Origin: SAR324 cluster bacterium
Lineage (GTDB): Bacteria; SAR324; NAC60-12
Assembly (NCBI GenBank): GCA_015231825.1
Contig: JADGAV010000006.1
Coordinates: forward strand, 173,220-231,388
Reading direction: 5' to 3'
DNA: 58,169 nucleotides
Shown: positions 46,119 through 55,018 of the stretch, piece after piece
Layout of the letters: each line of letters begins with the position of its first letter
Position numbering within the stretch: position 1 is the stretch's first letter
Notes under the pieces: generated by a model
What the model was told of the DNA's origin: nothing
Databases searched by the model: none
Seen by the model: only the letters and a program-made list of their open reading frames with translations
Made by a program: the position numbers and the translations under genes

Positions 46119-47528
46119 TCAATGAAGAAGAGACCAGTCCGGGATACTTTCAGGGTCACTCAAAGGGCCAAAAGCATTTCTGACAACCCTCCTTTGATGG
46201 TCCAGCCAGTTTTTAGAATCCGTACAAGGGAGTAAACGATCTCCTCTTTGATTCATCAGATCTTTGAGTTTCTCTTCCATCTGCTGCTCAAGGGGATGAT
46301 GGGATGCCTGACCCGCAAGATTTTGATTTTGAAGCGGGTCATTCAGATTGTCGTACAATTCAATAGTGCCATCAAGCCGTTTGACATAGGTATGGGTTTT
46401 GGTCCGCACTCCACGCCATTCGGCACCATTTTCAAACCAATCGAATTTGTTAGAAAAATTCATAATCAATAGCGCTTCCTGTTCCTGGGCGTTGTCGTTT
46501 CCCAACCATGATGCCGACAAATCTTTCCCTTCAACAGAACGTGGAATAGGAATTCCCGCCAACCCGCAAAGCGTAGGAAAAAAATCCACGATCGAAGTGA
46601 GTGTATCCTTTCTTACGCCTGATTCCAGCACTCCTGGATACCGCACGATTGTCGGGACTTTGATAGACTCTTCATAAGGATTCTTTTTTTGCCATGGCCT
46701 CACGCCGTGGGCCCCCACTTGTGAACCGTGATCGGAGCTGAAGACAAAAATGGTATTTTTGTCTTTCCCGGTGCGTTTCAAATAGTCCATAAGATTGCCC
46801 AACATTTCATCAACTGCCAAAATCATTGCCAGATAATGCCGGTACATTTCCAAAGATTCTTCTTGCCACTCAGGGGGAACATTGTCCGGCAGGGTCAATT
46901 TATCAGGAAGCGCTTCATAGAATTTTTCCGGTGCAAATTGATAGGGAGTATAATGAGGAGGATGGGGAGACAAAAACAATAAAAATGGGTCATCGCCGAC
47001 TTGATCCATGAATTCAATGCCATAGTTTAACAATCCGTCGGTTTCATAGCCTTCCCATCTTCGATAGTCCCAGTCATCCCCACTGACAAAACCATTGAAA
47101 TAAACCATGTGCTGATTGTAAGCACGCCAATACTGGAACCCTAAACGATCTCTTCCTTCGGGGATCCAGTCGGGGTGCTGGGGCATCTGGTCGATGGCAG
47201 GCCAGACTCCCGTGTGCAGGTGCCATTTGCCAACCCAGCCTGTTTTGTATCCCTGATGGGCAAAGGCATCAGCAATCGAAATTTCTGAATGCCGGGTCCT
47301 CGTGGAATTGATTAAATGTCCGGTGGTCTGAGGGTGACGTCCGGTGGTGAGCATTGCCCGAGAAGGGGTACAGACGGGACAGGGAGTAATCGAATTCGTC
47401 AACAAGATGCCTTCCTGCGCCAGTTGATCCATATTGGGAGTTGCGATTTGATTCTCTCCAAACAGAGGAATGGACGCAGCCCGCAGCTGATCCGGAAATA
47501 AAAAGACTATATTGGGTTTTTCGCTCAT
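46119..47528 (-). CDS. Cytoplasmic arylsulfatase-type sulfatase
   Basis: The 469-residue protein is a type I sulfatase. CTPSR at residues 53-57 is the formylglycine motif (Cys53 becomes formylglycine), with metal ligands FPDQ (Asp12) and SSDHG (about 270). The motif LTTGRHP also fits. There is no signal peptide, so it should act on substrate already imported, and maturation requires an FGE enzyme; the SUMF1-like lipoprotein at 17463 lacks the cysteines for that. AAGGAACTT precedes ATG. It is 16 bases from the nucleoside-hydrolase gene. Confidence 0.92.
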   Translation of the reverse strand: MSEKPNIVFLFPDQLRAASIPLFGENQIATPNMDQLAQEGILLTNSITPCPVCTPSRAMLTTGRHPQTTGHLINSTRTRHSEISIADAFAHQGYKTGWVGKWHLHTGVWPAIDQMPQHPDWIPEGRDRLGFQYWRAYNQHMVYFNGFVSGDDWDYRRWEGYETDGLLNYGIEFMDQVGDDPFLLFLSPHPPHYTPYQFAPEKFYEALPDKLTLPDNVPPEWQEESLEMYRHYLAMILAVDEMLGNLMDYLKRTGKDKNTIFVFSSDHGSQVGAHGVRPWQKKNPYEESIKVPTIVRYPGVLESGVRKDTLTSIVDFFPTLCGLAGIPIPRSVEGKDLSASWLGNDNAQEQEALLIMNFSNKFDWFENGAEWRGVRTKTHTYVKRLDGTIELYDNLNDPLQNQNLAGQASHHPLEQQMEEKLKDLMNQRGDRLLPCTDSKNWLDHQRRVVRNAFGPLSDPESIPDWSLLH

Positions 47529-47544
47529 AAGTTCCTTTGTGATA

Positions 47545-48447
47545 TTAGTGAAGCAATCGGTCCCTCAAAAAATCTTCAAATTTATCCTGATCTTTCCAGG
47601 AAGTCGCGCATCGGATCTTTTTCCCACGATCATCAATGATGGTGCGGCCGTCATCTGTGATCCTCAAAGGCAATTCTTCGATTTCCAGTAATTCTTCAGA
47701 AAACGCGAGGTAAACCGCCACACAATCATAAAGAACCGATGATACCGTGTTGGGATCCAAATCTTTATACTTGGGCCAGTCTATATTTTTTTTCCAGATG
47801 AAGTAATTGGAGACAATGGCTTTGAGCAGTGGATCTTCGCTGTTGAGAATGGCCTGATAGTGATCGCCTTTCAGGGTGATGATTCCGCAAGTATCCAAAG
47901 GTGTGATCGTGATCGGCCAGTCCGCTTCAAAAACCATTTGACAAGACTTGGCAGCTTGAAAAACGTTGAATTCAGGGTCAGGACTGGATGCTCCTAAATA
48001 GCCTTTGCGGATGCTGCCGTGCATGCCGATAAAGCGAGCATTGTTGACGATTCGAGGTTCTCTTTGCAAAGCAGCAGCAATATTGGGAACGGGAGCTATA
48101 CTGATCAGAGAAACCTTTTTCTCCGATCGCATTATGGTGTCAATGATTGCGCCGACGCCATCCTCAATGACTTCGCCCGGGTACCGGCTTAAATCATAGT
48201 CTTCCACCCAGTCGATTTGGTTTTCTTTTTGGAAACTAAGCGGAATCCCGACACCGATTGGAATATCCGTCCGATGAGCCAATTCCAACGTTTTGGCGAC
48301 AATCTTAGTTCGATAGTAGGTGTTTCCGGTATCAGTTGCGATCAGTTTGATATCGAGTTCAGGGGATTTGAGCATCATCACCAGGGCCCACAAATCATCG
48401 ATATCAAAACCAATATCCGTATCAAGTATGACTGGAATTTTTTCCAT
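47545..48447 (-). CDS. Inosine-uridine-preferring nucleoside hydrolase family
   Basis: The 300-residue protein matches nucleoside hydrolases: N-terminal VILDTDIGFDIDD (the DTDxGxDxDD calcium-binding cluster), IATDTGNTYYRTKIVAK, and a later LDTCGIIT and DCVAVYL, whose Asp completes the metal site. The family splits ribosides or other N-glycosides in the cytoplasm. ATG 48447 follows TTGGAG; a TTG four codons earlier is just part of that RBS. In the array it could remove a base or aglycone from an imported glycoside. Confidence 0.88.
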   Translation of the reverse strand: MEKIPVILDTDIGFDIDDLWALVMMLKSPELDIKLIATDTGNTYYRTKIVAKTLELAHRTDIPIGVGIPLSFQKENQIDWVEDYDLSRYPGEVIEDGVGAIIDTIMRSEKKVSLISIAPVPNIAAALQREPRIVNNARFIGMHGSIRKGYLGASSPDPEFNVFQAAKSCQMVFEADWPITITPLDTCGIITLKGDHYQAILNSEDPLLKAIVSNYFIWKKNIDWPKYKDLDPNTVSSVLYDCVAVYLAFSEELLEIEELPLRITDDGRTIIDDRGKKIRCATSWKDQDKFEDFLRDRLLH

Positions 48448-48464
48448 TTTATTCTCCAAAAATA

Positions 48465-49298
48465 TTATCCTTTGATGCTGCCACTGACACCTTCAATGTA
48501 GTATTTTTGAAATGGCAGTATCAATAAAATCGGTATTGCAGCTGCCAGCGTAGCACCCGCGAGAAGTTCGTTCCACTGGACATTATAGTCTAAAACAGCC
48601 TGCGAAATTGCCACCTGAATCACCCTCAAACCGGGGCTGGGTGCAATCAGAAGCGGCCAGAAAAATGCAGTCCATTGAAAGATAAACAAAAGCAATCCGG
48701 CACTCAGCATCACGGGTTTAGATATAGGAATCGCGATGGAAACGAAGATTCGAAACCATGATGCACCATCGACTTTGGCAGCATCAATCATTTCTTGAGG
48801 AATCCCTTTAAAAAATTGGGTGAACAAAAAAATTGCAAGACTGTGAGCGAGACTTGGAACCAGCAATCCCTGCCAGGTGTTGGACCATCCTAATTCGGTT
48901 ACTAAAATAAAGGTCGGGATGGCCAGCATGTCCGCAGGTACCATAAATGAAAGCAGTACAGTGCCAAAAATAATATTCTTTCCAAAAAATTCAAAACGCC
49001 CAAAAGCAAACCCGGCGGTAGAACTAATAATTCCACCACCAAGGGTACCGACAACACTCAATATGATGGAATTCCTGATGGCCAAGTCGAAATCTCGAGC
49101 CCATAAATTCACATAAGCGTCAGTTGTGAACTCCAAAGGAATGAGTGCTTTCAGAGTGAAAGGGAAGAGGTGTTTAAATATATAGGTGTTGGGAGAAAAC
49201 GAAGCAGAAATGGCCCAAAAAAGTGGAAAAAAGAACAGGAAACTGGTGATGATCAACAAGGCATAAATATAAATTTTTTCGGTGTTTGAGTAGTTCAT
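48465..49298 (-). CDS. ABC sugar transporter permease (MalG/UgpE-like)
   Basis: The 277-residue membrane protein has six hydrophobic segments and the EAA loop DGASWFRIFVSIAIPISKP that contacts the ATPase. It is the MalG-type inner-membrane subunit of a family-1 carbohydrate importer. It follows a UroD-type methyltransferase by nine bases, and the partner permease lies at 50491-51357. No ATPase subunit is encoded in the window. Confidence 0.92.
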   Translation of the reverse strand: MNYSNTEKIYIYALLIITSFLFFFPLFWAISASFSPNTYIFKHLFPFTLKALIPLEFTTDAYVNLWARDFDLAIRNSIILSVVGTLGGGIISSTAGFAFGRFEFFGKNIIFGTVLLSFMVPADMLAIPTFILVTELGWSNTWQGLLVPSLAHSLAIFLFTQFFKGIPQEMIDAAKVDGASWFRIFVSIAIPISKPVMLSAGLLLFIFQWTAFFWPLLIAPSPGLRVIQVAISQAVLDYNVQWNELLAGATLAAAIPILLILPFQKYYIEGVSGSIKG

Positions 49299-49307
49299 GT
49301 GTTTATT

Positions 49308-50450
49308 TCAAATGAGCGGGCCTACCTGTTTTGATGCATCAACCATGGCTTCAATGTGGGCCATCGGCGTGCCGGGTACGATACCGACGCCATCGGAGAG
49401 GATGTAACCTCCCTGGCTGCCCAGTGTTTTGATATAGTCCACACACTCTTTGGTGATCTTCTCCACGGGGCCTTCATAAATGAGGGCTGGATGAGGACCA
49501 CCCCTCATCACCGCCTGACCAGCCAGTTTTTTCGCCAACAGTTGACGGTTTGTTGAGAAGCCGAAGCGGTCCAGATAAGTGATGTCCAAATCATCCCGCA
49601 GGATATCGAGGAGATGATCAATTTTTCCGCACATATGAAAAACTCGCGGGTAATTTTGTTTTTTCCAAATCTGCAAATAATAGGGCACCACAAACTCCTG
49701 AAACATTTGAGGACTGATCATTTCGGCAATGTCAGCTCCGGCCCACACACTGTGTCCTTTTTCTCTTCCTGTCAGTTCGGCAAAATATTCAATCACCTGC
49801 AAATGGCTTTGAGTCGTGATTTCCAAGAGACGGTGGATGCGATCCGGTTCCTCCAGCATCCAGACAAATAAATTTGATCCGCATAATGCAAAAGCGGAAG
49901 GAATTGCGCCGCCCGGGTGGGTGAGATCCAATTTGACCTGCAGCGGTTCTCCGTTTAATCGAACATCAAAATCTCCGGTCATTTCTGACATGGTTTTGTA
50001 CCATTCAATTCTTGTATGATTCAAACCGCAATCTGGAGAAGGGATCTCTAATGTGTCGATTTCCTCAGGTTCCTGCAGCAAATGCTTCGATTTGGGAGAT
50101 TCGTCACCCATCCATTCGATTTCAATAGGAAACTCTACTCCGCGAATCGCTCCAAATTGAGGTTCAATGGTCAAGCATTCTGTTTCGATGGGGAAATCGT
50201 CACGAACATTCTCTATCCTCCATTTCTGATTGAGTATCTGTCCGTGCAGGTGTTCTCGTGGTCCTTTAGTCAGATCGCTGTATTTGCCTTTGCGCCCTGC
50301 CAGTAGAGACCATATTTGAAAATCTGGCCAGACTGGAACCCGATCGGTGGCTTCAAATCGATAAGTCTTTTCAAGACGTTCTTTCTTTTTCTGATTGAGG
50401 GCGAGCACGTCCTCCGGCACATTGATGTCAATTCTCTCTTTCATTCTCAT
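49308..50450 (-). CDS. UroD-family methyltransferase (MtaA/CmuA-like) 2
   Basis: The protein, about 380 residues, has the UroD barrel with FHMCGKIDH (His near 272, Cys two later) as the HxC zinc motif and a closing block GGYILSDGVGIVPGTPMA. It is only distantly like the first copy at 43710. Start ATG 50450 (MRMKERIDINVPED) or 50444 is preferred over the TTG at 50483, which gives a poorly conserved extension. It sits between the two ABC permease genes, an unusual place that ties it tightly to the imported substrate. It most likely transfers a methyl group between substrate and corrinoid protein, or corrinoid and a downstream acceptor. Confidence 0.85.
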   Translation of the reverse strand: MRMKERIDINVPEDVLALNQKKKERLEKTYRFEATDRVPVWPDFQIWSLLAGRKGKYSDLTKGPREHLHGQILNQKWRIENVRDDFPIETECLTIEPQFGAIRGVEFPIEIEWMGDESPKSKHLLQEPEEIDTLEIPSPDCGLNHTRIEWYKTMSEMTGDFDVRLNGEPLQVKLDLTHPGGAIPSAFALCGSNLFVWMLEEPDRIHRLLEITTQSHLQVIEYFAELTGREKGHSVWAGADIAEMISPQMFQEFVVPYYLQIWKKQNYPRVFHMCGKIDHLLDILRDDLDITYLDRFGFSTNRQLLAKKLAGQAVMRGGPHPALIYEGPVEKITKECVDYIKTLGSQGGYILSDGVGIVPGTPMAHIEAMVDASKQVGPLI

Positions 50451-50490
50451 CTTCTGAAAGTAAACCTTGAGGGATTTCCGCAACGATAAA

Positions 50491-51357
50491 TTATTTGGGA
50501 GTTCGCAGGATACGGAACTCTATCACAACTAATAACAACACGATGCTAACAATGATCGACATCAGTGCTGTTGCAGCTCCCAGATCTCCATACAGAAACC
50601 CTCGCCGATAGGCTTCCCACATGATCAAGTTGGTCGATTCATTGGGCCCACCACGCGTGATCAGCAGGATGGGTTCTAAAAGAATAAAATTCAAGATGGT
50701 CCCTGTGACCACGATGAAAACTGTGATGCGCTTCAACAAAGGAAATGTGATTTTCCAAAAAGTCTGCCAGCGATTAGCACCATCAATGGCCGCCGCATCT
50801 TTGAAATCCTGAGGGATTTCCTGCAGGCCTGCTAAAAAAAACAGCATAAAAAATGGAATTCCTCTCCAGCATGCCACCAGAATAACTGTCCACAGAGCTT
50901 GTTCTTCTGCTAAAAAAAAAGGTTGAGGGGTGAAACCGAATAAAAACAGGATTCCATTGATCAAACCGGAAGTTTTGTCCAGCATCAGCTGCCAAATCGT
51001 GGTGCTGACCACCGGAGAAACAGCGATGGGCAGAATAAAGATACTCCTGAAAAAGAATATTCCCTTGACTCTCTGATTCGCTAATACCGCCAAACTCATT
51101 CCTAAAAATATCTGGATGGGTATACAGACGATACAAAATTTTAAAGTCACAAATAGTGAATTGTAGAGAATCGGATCTTCAAACAGTCTTATGTAATTGT
51201 CGAGGCCCACATAGATTCTTTTGGCATTAAATCCAAACCCTTTTTTAAAAAAAGATTCTCCAAAACTTAGGAAGATTGGAGAAATTCTAAAAATAATGAG
51301 CAACAACAACGCAGGAAAAAGGAATAAAAAAGGGGTGATGGATTTGGATTTAAACAT
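50491..51357 (-). CDS. ABC sugar transporter permease (MalF/UgpA-like)
   Basis: The 288-residue protein has six hydrophobic segments, opens FLFLFPALLLLIIFRISP and carries the EAA loop AAAIDGANRWQTFWKITFP. It is the MalF-type partner of the permease at 48465. It begins 49 bases after the solute-binding-protein gene and 40 bases before the UroD gene, so one transcript is likely. ATG is not preceded by a strong RBS. Confidence 0.92.
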   Translation of the reverse strand: MFKSKSITPFLFLFPALLLLIIFRISPIFLSFGESFFKKGFGFNAKRIYVGLDNYIRLFEDPILYNSLFVTLKFCIVCIPIQIFLGMSLAVLANQRVKGIFFFRSIFILPIAVSPVVSTTIWQLMLDKTSGLINGILFLFGFTPQPFFLAEEQALWTVILVACWRGIPFFMLFFLAGLQEIPQDFKDAAAIDGANRWQTFWKITFPLLKRITVFIVVTGTILNFILLEPILLITRGGPNESTNLIMWEAYRRGFLYGDLGAATALMSIIVSIVLLLVVIEFRILRTPK

Positions 51358-51406
51358 AACAGAATCTGAGGAGCAGCAATGAGTATCTCAGTGCTGCTCA
51401 AAGGGG

Positions 51407-52678
51407 TTATTTGTATTTTGACAATTCGCTGTTCAATCGGTTGATTGATGCATTCAATGCCTTTTCTGCTGAAACCCCGCTGCGAATATCACTGAAAGCA
51501 TTTTCTAAAGTTTGCTGATATTCATAGTAGCCGACCATTGACGGTCTCGGCACAGGATTGACTCCTGCTTCGTCGATGGCAGTGCGTACATTATTCCATG
51601 GTTTCTTTTGGTACTTTTCATTGTCCAAGATCCATTGATTGACAGGGACTTGAGCCGACAAGGCGGTTCTCACTTTACTGAACCAGGCTTTCCCTCCTGC
51701 TTCGGTGGTCATCCAGTGTACAAATTTTTTGGACGCTTCCTGCTGGTCTGAACAGGCACTGACACCTAAATGCCAACCGCTGGTCGGGGTGACGATTTTT
51801 CCTCCCTTGAAATAGGGATGCCGTGAAATTCCCCACTCAAAACCGTAGTCTTTTGCCGACAACCGGCCTACGTTCCATGGTCCTGCCAGCATCATTGCCA
51901 ATTGTCCGGTTCTGAACATTTCCCAAACCCGCACGGTGGTCACTGGAGAGGCTTTGTATTTATTAAACATATCGCCGTAAAACTGCATTCCACTGATCCA
52001 TTCTTCTGAATTGACGATTCCGTCGACCGTCAAACCATCATTTCCAATAGATTTTCCACCTTTTGATAAAAAGAGGGGTTGCAGCTGATAATACTGTGTT
52101 GTCTGTTCCCAGTTGAATCCCCATATATCAACGGCTCCATCTCCATTTTTATCTTTTGTCAATTTGACCGCCAAATCCCTGACTTCCTCCCAGGTCAACC
52201 GATCATCGGGGCCAGGTGGGGTTAAACCTGCGTCTTTGAAAATAGTGGCGTTATAATATATATTTTGGGTTGATGTATGGATAGGGGATGATAAAAACTT
52301 TCCCTGATATGTTCCAATATCGAGTGATGCTTTGTAAAAATTATCTTTTTCCTGCTTGTTGAAAACATCGTCTAACGGAATCAACCAGCCTTTCAGCCCA
52401 TAGCTCGCAGTAAAAGGTGCGTTGACGATAATGACATCAGGGTCTCTTTGACATGTCCCGACTCGAACCTGAATTTGCTCATAAACGCCATTGATCGGAA
52501 ATTGTTCCAGTTTGACCTCAATATCAGGATATGCCTTGTTAAATTCCTCAATAAATCCGCTGTCTTTGACCTTCCAGGTTTGTGAAAGCAACCAGGTTAT
52601 TTCAACCGAATAGATATTTGCGCTTAGCATGGTTATCAAGAAAAATAATATTCCTACCCTTTTTAAATAAATTTTCAT
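51407..52678 (-). CDS. ABC extracellular sugar-binding protein, family 1
   Basis: The 423-residue protein has a signal peptide (MKIYLKRVGILFFLITMLSA) and the periplasmic family-1 solute-binding fold: FNKAYPDIEVKLEQFP, DVIIVNAPFTASYG, LAMMLAGPWNVG and, near the C-terminus, SVEKALNA-like helices. It should capture an oligosaccharide or glycoside for the permeases. ATG 52678 follows AAAGGAG; a GTG two codons earlier is also possible. It is the first gene of the eight-gene array and is divergent from the AraC regulator. Confidence 0.92.
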   Translation of the reverse strand: MKIYLKRVGILFFLITMLSANIYSVEITWLLSQTWKVKDSGFIEEFNKAYPDIEVKLEQFPINGVYEQIQVRVGTCQRDPDVIIVNAPFTASYGLKGWLIPLDDVFNKQEKDNFYKASLDIGTYQGKFLSSPIHTSTQNIYYNATIFKDAGLTPPGPDDRLTWEEVRDLAVKLTKDKNGDGAVDIWGFNWEQTTQYYQLQPLFLSKGGKSIGNDGLTVDGIVNSEEWISGMQFYGDMFNKYKASPVTTVRVWEMFRTGQLAMMLAGPWNVGRLSAKDYGFEWGISRHPYFKGGKIVTPTSGWHLGVSACSDQQEASKKFVHWMTTEAGGKAWFSKVRTALSAQVPVNQWILDNEKYQKKPWNNVRTAIDEAGVNPVPRPSMVGYYEYQQTLENAFSDIRSGVSAEKALNASINRLNSELSKYK

Positions 52679-52822
52679 TTGCACTCCTTTGTTTCATTTA
52701 AAATTTCAGCGAGCAAATCAGGCGGTTTTTAAGAGTCTGCAGATAAAACAGCGAGAAAAGTCTACTGAATTCGGACCGGGAATACTGAATACCACAACAT
52801 TCCGCATGAATTCTCCGCTAAA

Positions 52823-52908
52823 AAATTGAGAATTAACGTAATTTTGTGCTATTTAGCGATTCAACAAAAAATGACTTAAAAATCTATTGTTCAATCAATT
52901 CTCAATTT
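52823..52908. promoter_or_regulatory. Inverted 12-bp repeat between AraC and transport genes
   Basis: AAATTGAGAATT (52823-52834) and its exact reverse complement AATTCTCAATTT (52897-52908) flank 62 bases in the 380-base divergent region. Placement between the SBP start (52678) and the AraC start (53058) fits a pair of AraC-type operators that could loop or switch between the two promoters. The rest of the region is AT-rich, without a clear promoter choice. Confidence 0.5.
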
Positions 52909-53057
52909 CATTTACTAGATAAAGGATAATTTTTCCATGATTTGAAATTGCTGTCCCTCGATTAAACGATGATCAGTTTTACTGAAAAGGAAATATGATA
53001 GCAAGAGAGGGTTGCACTTTTTTATAGCATAAAAATATTCAAAATTTGGAGAATATT

Positions 53058-53864
53058 ATGTTGAAACAGCATAATTATATGATTCAGTTTCCGGTTGTCT
53101 TGAGAGCGGGGCGCATTAAAAAAAGCAATGTCCCGTTTCATCAACACCCTGGTACCGAATTGGTTTTGATTGTAGAAGGAATGTGCCGGGTAGAGGTGGA
53201 AAATCAAATTTTAGAAGGATCTCAAGGGACTTTATTTGTACTCCCCGCCAAAGTTCCTCACAATCAAATTTCAAACAGACTGCACACCTTGTGCATTGTT
53301 TTTTTGGCAGATAATATTGTCTTTGATGAATCTCCCCGGACCATTCAGATCAGTGAAAATTCTAAAATCTGTCGTTGGATAGAGGACCTGGTGGAACTGT
53401 ATTTGCCAGGAAAAAAGGCGACAAACCGCTCACTGGAAGGTCTCTTACTTGCGGTCACTGAAAGTTTGCGTCATTTGGAACAGCAAGATCGCGAACAGTC
53501 GCTTTTGCACCCTGCTTTGGAAAATGCCTGCAATTATATTAAAAACAATCTCACGGATTCCCTCAATCTCAGTTCACTCGCCAGGTCGGTTCATGTCAGC
53601 AACAGTCATCTTTCTTCCCTGTTTAAAAACAGTTTTGGCTGTGGCGCGGTCCGGTATCAGCAAAATTTGAGGATGGAAAAAGCAAGGGATCTGCTGCCCA
53701 ATCCCTATCTATCGGTGCAGAGTATTGCGGAACGATGCGGGTATGAAGATTCAAATTATTTTATCCGGCTGTTTCGTCAGCATCATGGCATTCCCCCTAA
53801 CAAGTGGAGAGAACGGCATCAAAATCAAACGGACAAAAACTACTTTATTGAATATTCAGCATAG
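53058..53864 (+). CDS. AraC family regulator with cupin sensor domain
   Basis: The 268-residue protein has an N-terminal AraC-type cupin (about 20-100: PFHQHPGTELVLIVEG, VEVENQILEGSQGTLFVLPAKVPH) that would bind a sugar or similar effector, and a C-terminal double helix-turn-helix (about 165-262: LSSLARSVHVSNSHLSSLFKN; SIAERCGYEDSNYFIRLFRQHHGIPPNKWRE). ATG 53058 follows TTGGAG; the preceding TTG is part of that RBS. It is transcribed divergently from the transporter array and most likely controls it. Confidence 0.92.
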   Translation: MLKQHNYMIQFPVVLRAGRIKKSNVPFHQHPGTELVLIVEGMCRVEVENQILEGSQGTLFVLPAKVPHNQISNRLHTLCIVFLADNIVFDESPRTIQISENSKICRWIEDLVELYLPGKKATNRSLEGLLLAVTESLRHLEQQDREQSLLHPALENACNYIKNNLTDSLNLSSLARSVHVSNSHLSSLFKNSFGCGAVRYQQNLRMEKARDLLPNPYLSVQSIAERCGYEDSNYFIRLFRQHHGIPPNKWRERHQNQTDKNYFIEYSA

Positions 53865-53890
53865 TCTGAAATGGTTTTTCTTCCTTCCGT

Positions 53891-54880
53891 TCAGCGGATT
53901 CGGCTGCCGGGAGCCCACATGTCTAAATTGAACCCCGAGACGTTTTTTAAATGTTCAGTTGCTTCACTCGCTTCTTTTAATATTTCAGTGGAGACCTCTG
54001 AATTGACCGCATCAATGTTTTCTTTGGCCTGTTGTGCATTTCGGGCGCCAGCCAGCACCGAAGTGACTGCAGGTTGGGCAAGCAACCACTTCAATGCCAG
54101 GGTCCCCATCGGTAAATGATGTGTTTCGCAAATTTTTCTCAACGCGTCAATGGCATCAAATGTTTCTTTTTCAAATCCGTTTTCCTGGTGACGAACCAAA
54201 GGACGATTGTTTTTAGAAAAATGGCGGCTGCGTGCCCGTCCTTCAGGAACATCGGCGACATCCTTAAATTTTCCAGTCAGTAATCCCTGCATCATTGAAC
54301 TGTAGCAGAGAATCCCGATGCCTGCTTTTTGACATATCGGCTGTACTTCCTTTTCAATATTGCGCCAAATCAGATTGTAGGACATTTGATTGGTAACTAC
54401 GTTCCCCAGCCTGATTGCTTCGCTCAGGTCCTGTTTGCCAAAATTGGAAACTCCATACAAACGGATTTTTCCGTCAGTTTTGAGTTGTTCCAAAGCCGCG
54501 ATTGTTTCTTCCAGCGGGGTATTCCAATCCGGCCAATGGATCTGATACAAATCGATGTAGTCCGTATTTAATCGGGTCAAACTCTTTTCGCATTCACGCA
54601 AAACATCGGCCTTTTTCAAAGGACCATGAATTTTGCTGGCCAGCACCACTTTTTTTCTGCTAGTTCCCAACGCTTTGCCGAGCAGAACTTCGGATGCTCC
54701 ATCTCCATACATTGGAGCGGTGTCAAAAAAATTGATCCCTTCGGCAATACTCAATTCAATTGCCTGTATTGAATCTTTTTCATTTTGATTGTCGCAATTG
54801 ATGTCATTGACGATTGACATGCAGCCGAATGTCAGCTCGGTGACCTCGATATCGGACTGTCCAAGTTTCTTTAGTTTCAT
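53891..54880 (-). CDS. Aldo/keto reductase
   Basis: The 329-residue NAD(P)H-dependent reductase has the AKR tetrad: Asp and Tyr in FFDTAPMYGDG, Lys in VVLASKIHG and His in DLYQIHWPDWN. The barrel is complete through VLAGARNAQQAKEN, the cofactor-phosphate loop. Members reduce or oxidise sugars, aldehydes and ketones in the cytoplasm. GGAG is six bases before ATG. It converges with the AraC gene and may handle an aldehyde released from the imported compound, though this is inference. Confidence 0.92.
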   Translation of the reverse strand: MKLKKLGQSDIEVTELTFGCMSIVNDINCDNQNEKDSIQAIELSIAEGINFFDTAPMYGDGASEVLLGKALGTSRKKVVLASKIHGPLKKADVLRECEKSLTRLNTDYIDLYQIHWPDWNTPLEETIAALEQLKTDGKIRLYGVSNFGKQDLSEAIRLGNVVTNQMSYNLIWRNIEKEVQPICQKAGIGILCYSSMMQGLLTGKFKDVADVPEGRARSRHFSKNNRPLVRHQENGFEKETFDAIDALRKICETHHLPMGTLALKWLLAQPAVTSVLAGARNAQQAKENIDAVNSEVSTEILKEASEATEHLKNVSGFNLDMWAPGSRIR

Positions 54881-55018
54881 TTTAGTTCTCCATTTTTCTG
54901 AATTGAATTAGGGAATCTGAATCGTTGTTGTCTGGGAAAAATTTAGGAATCCTTGCTTTTATTTCTTCCACTCCTGAAAATTGGATTGCAAAGAATGCGA
55001 AAGGAAGTCTGCGGTCGG

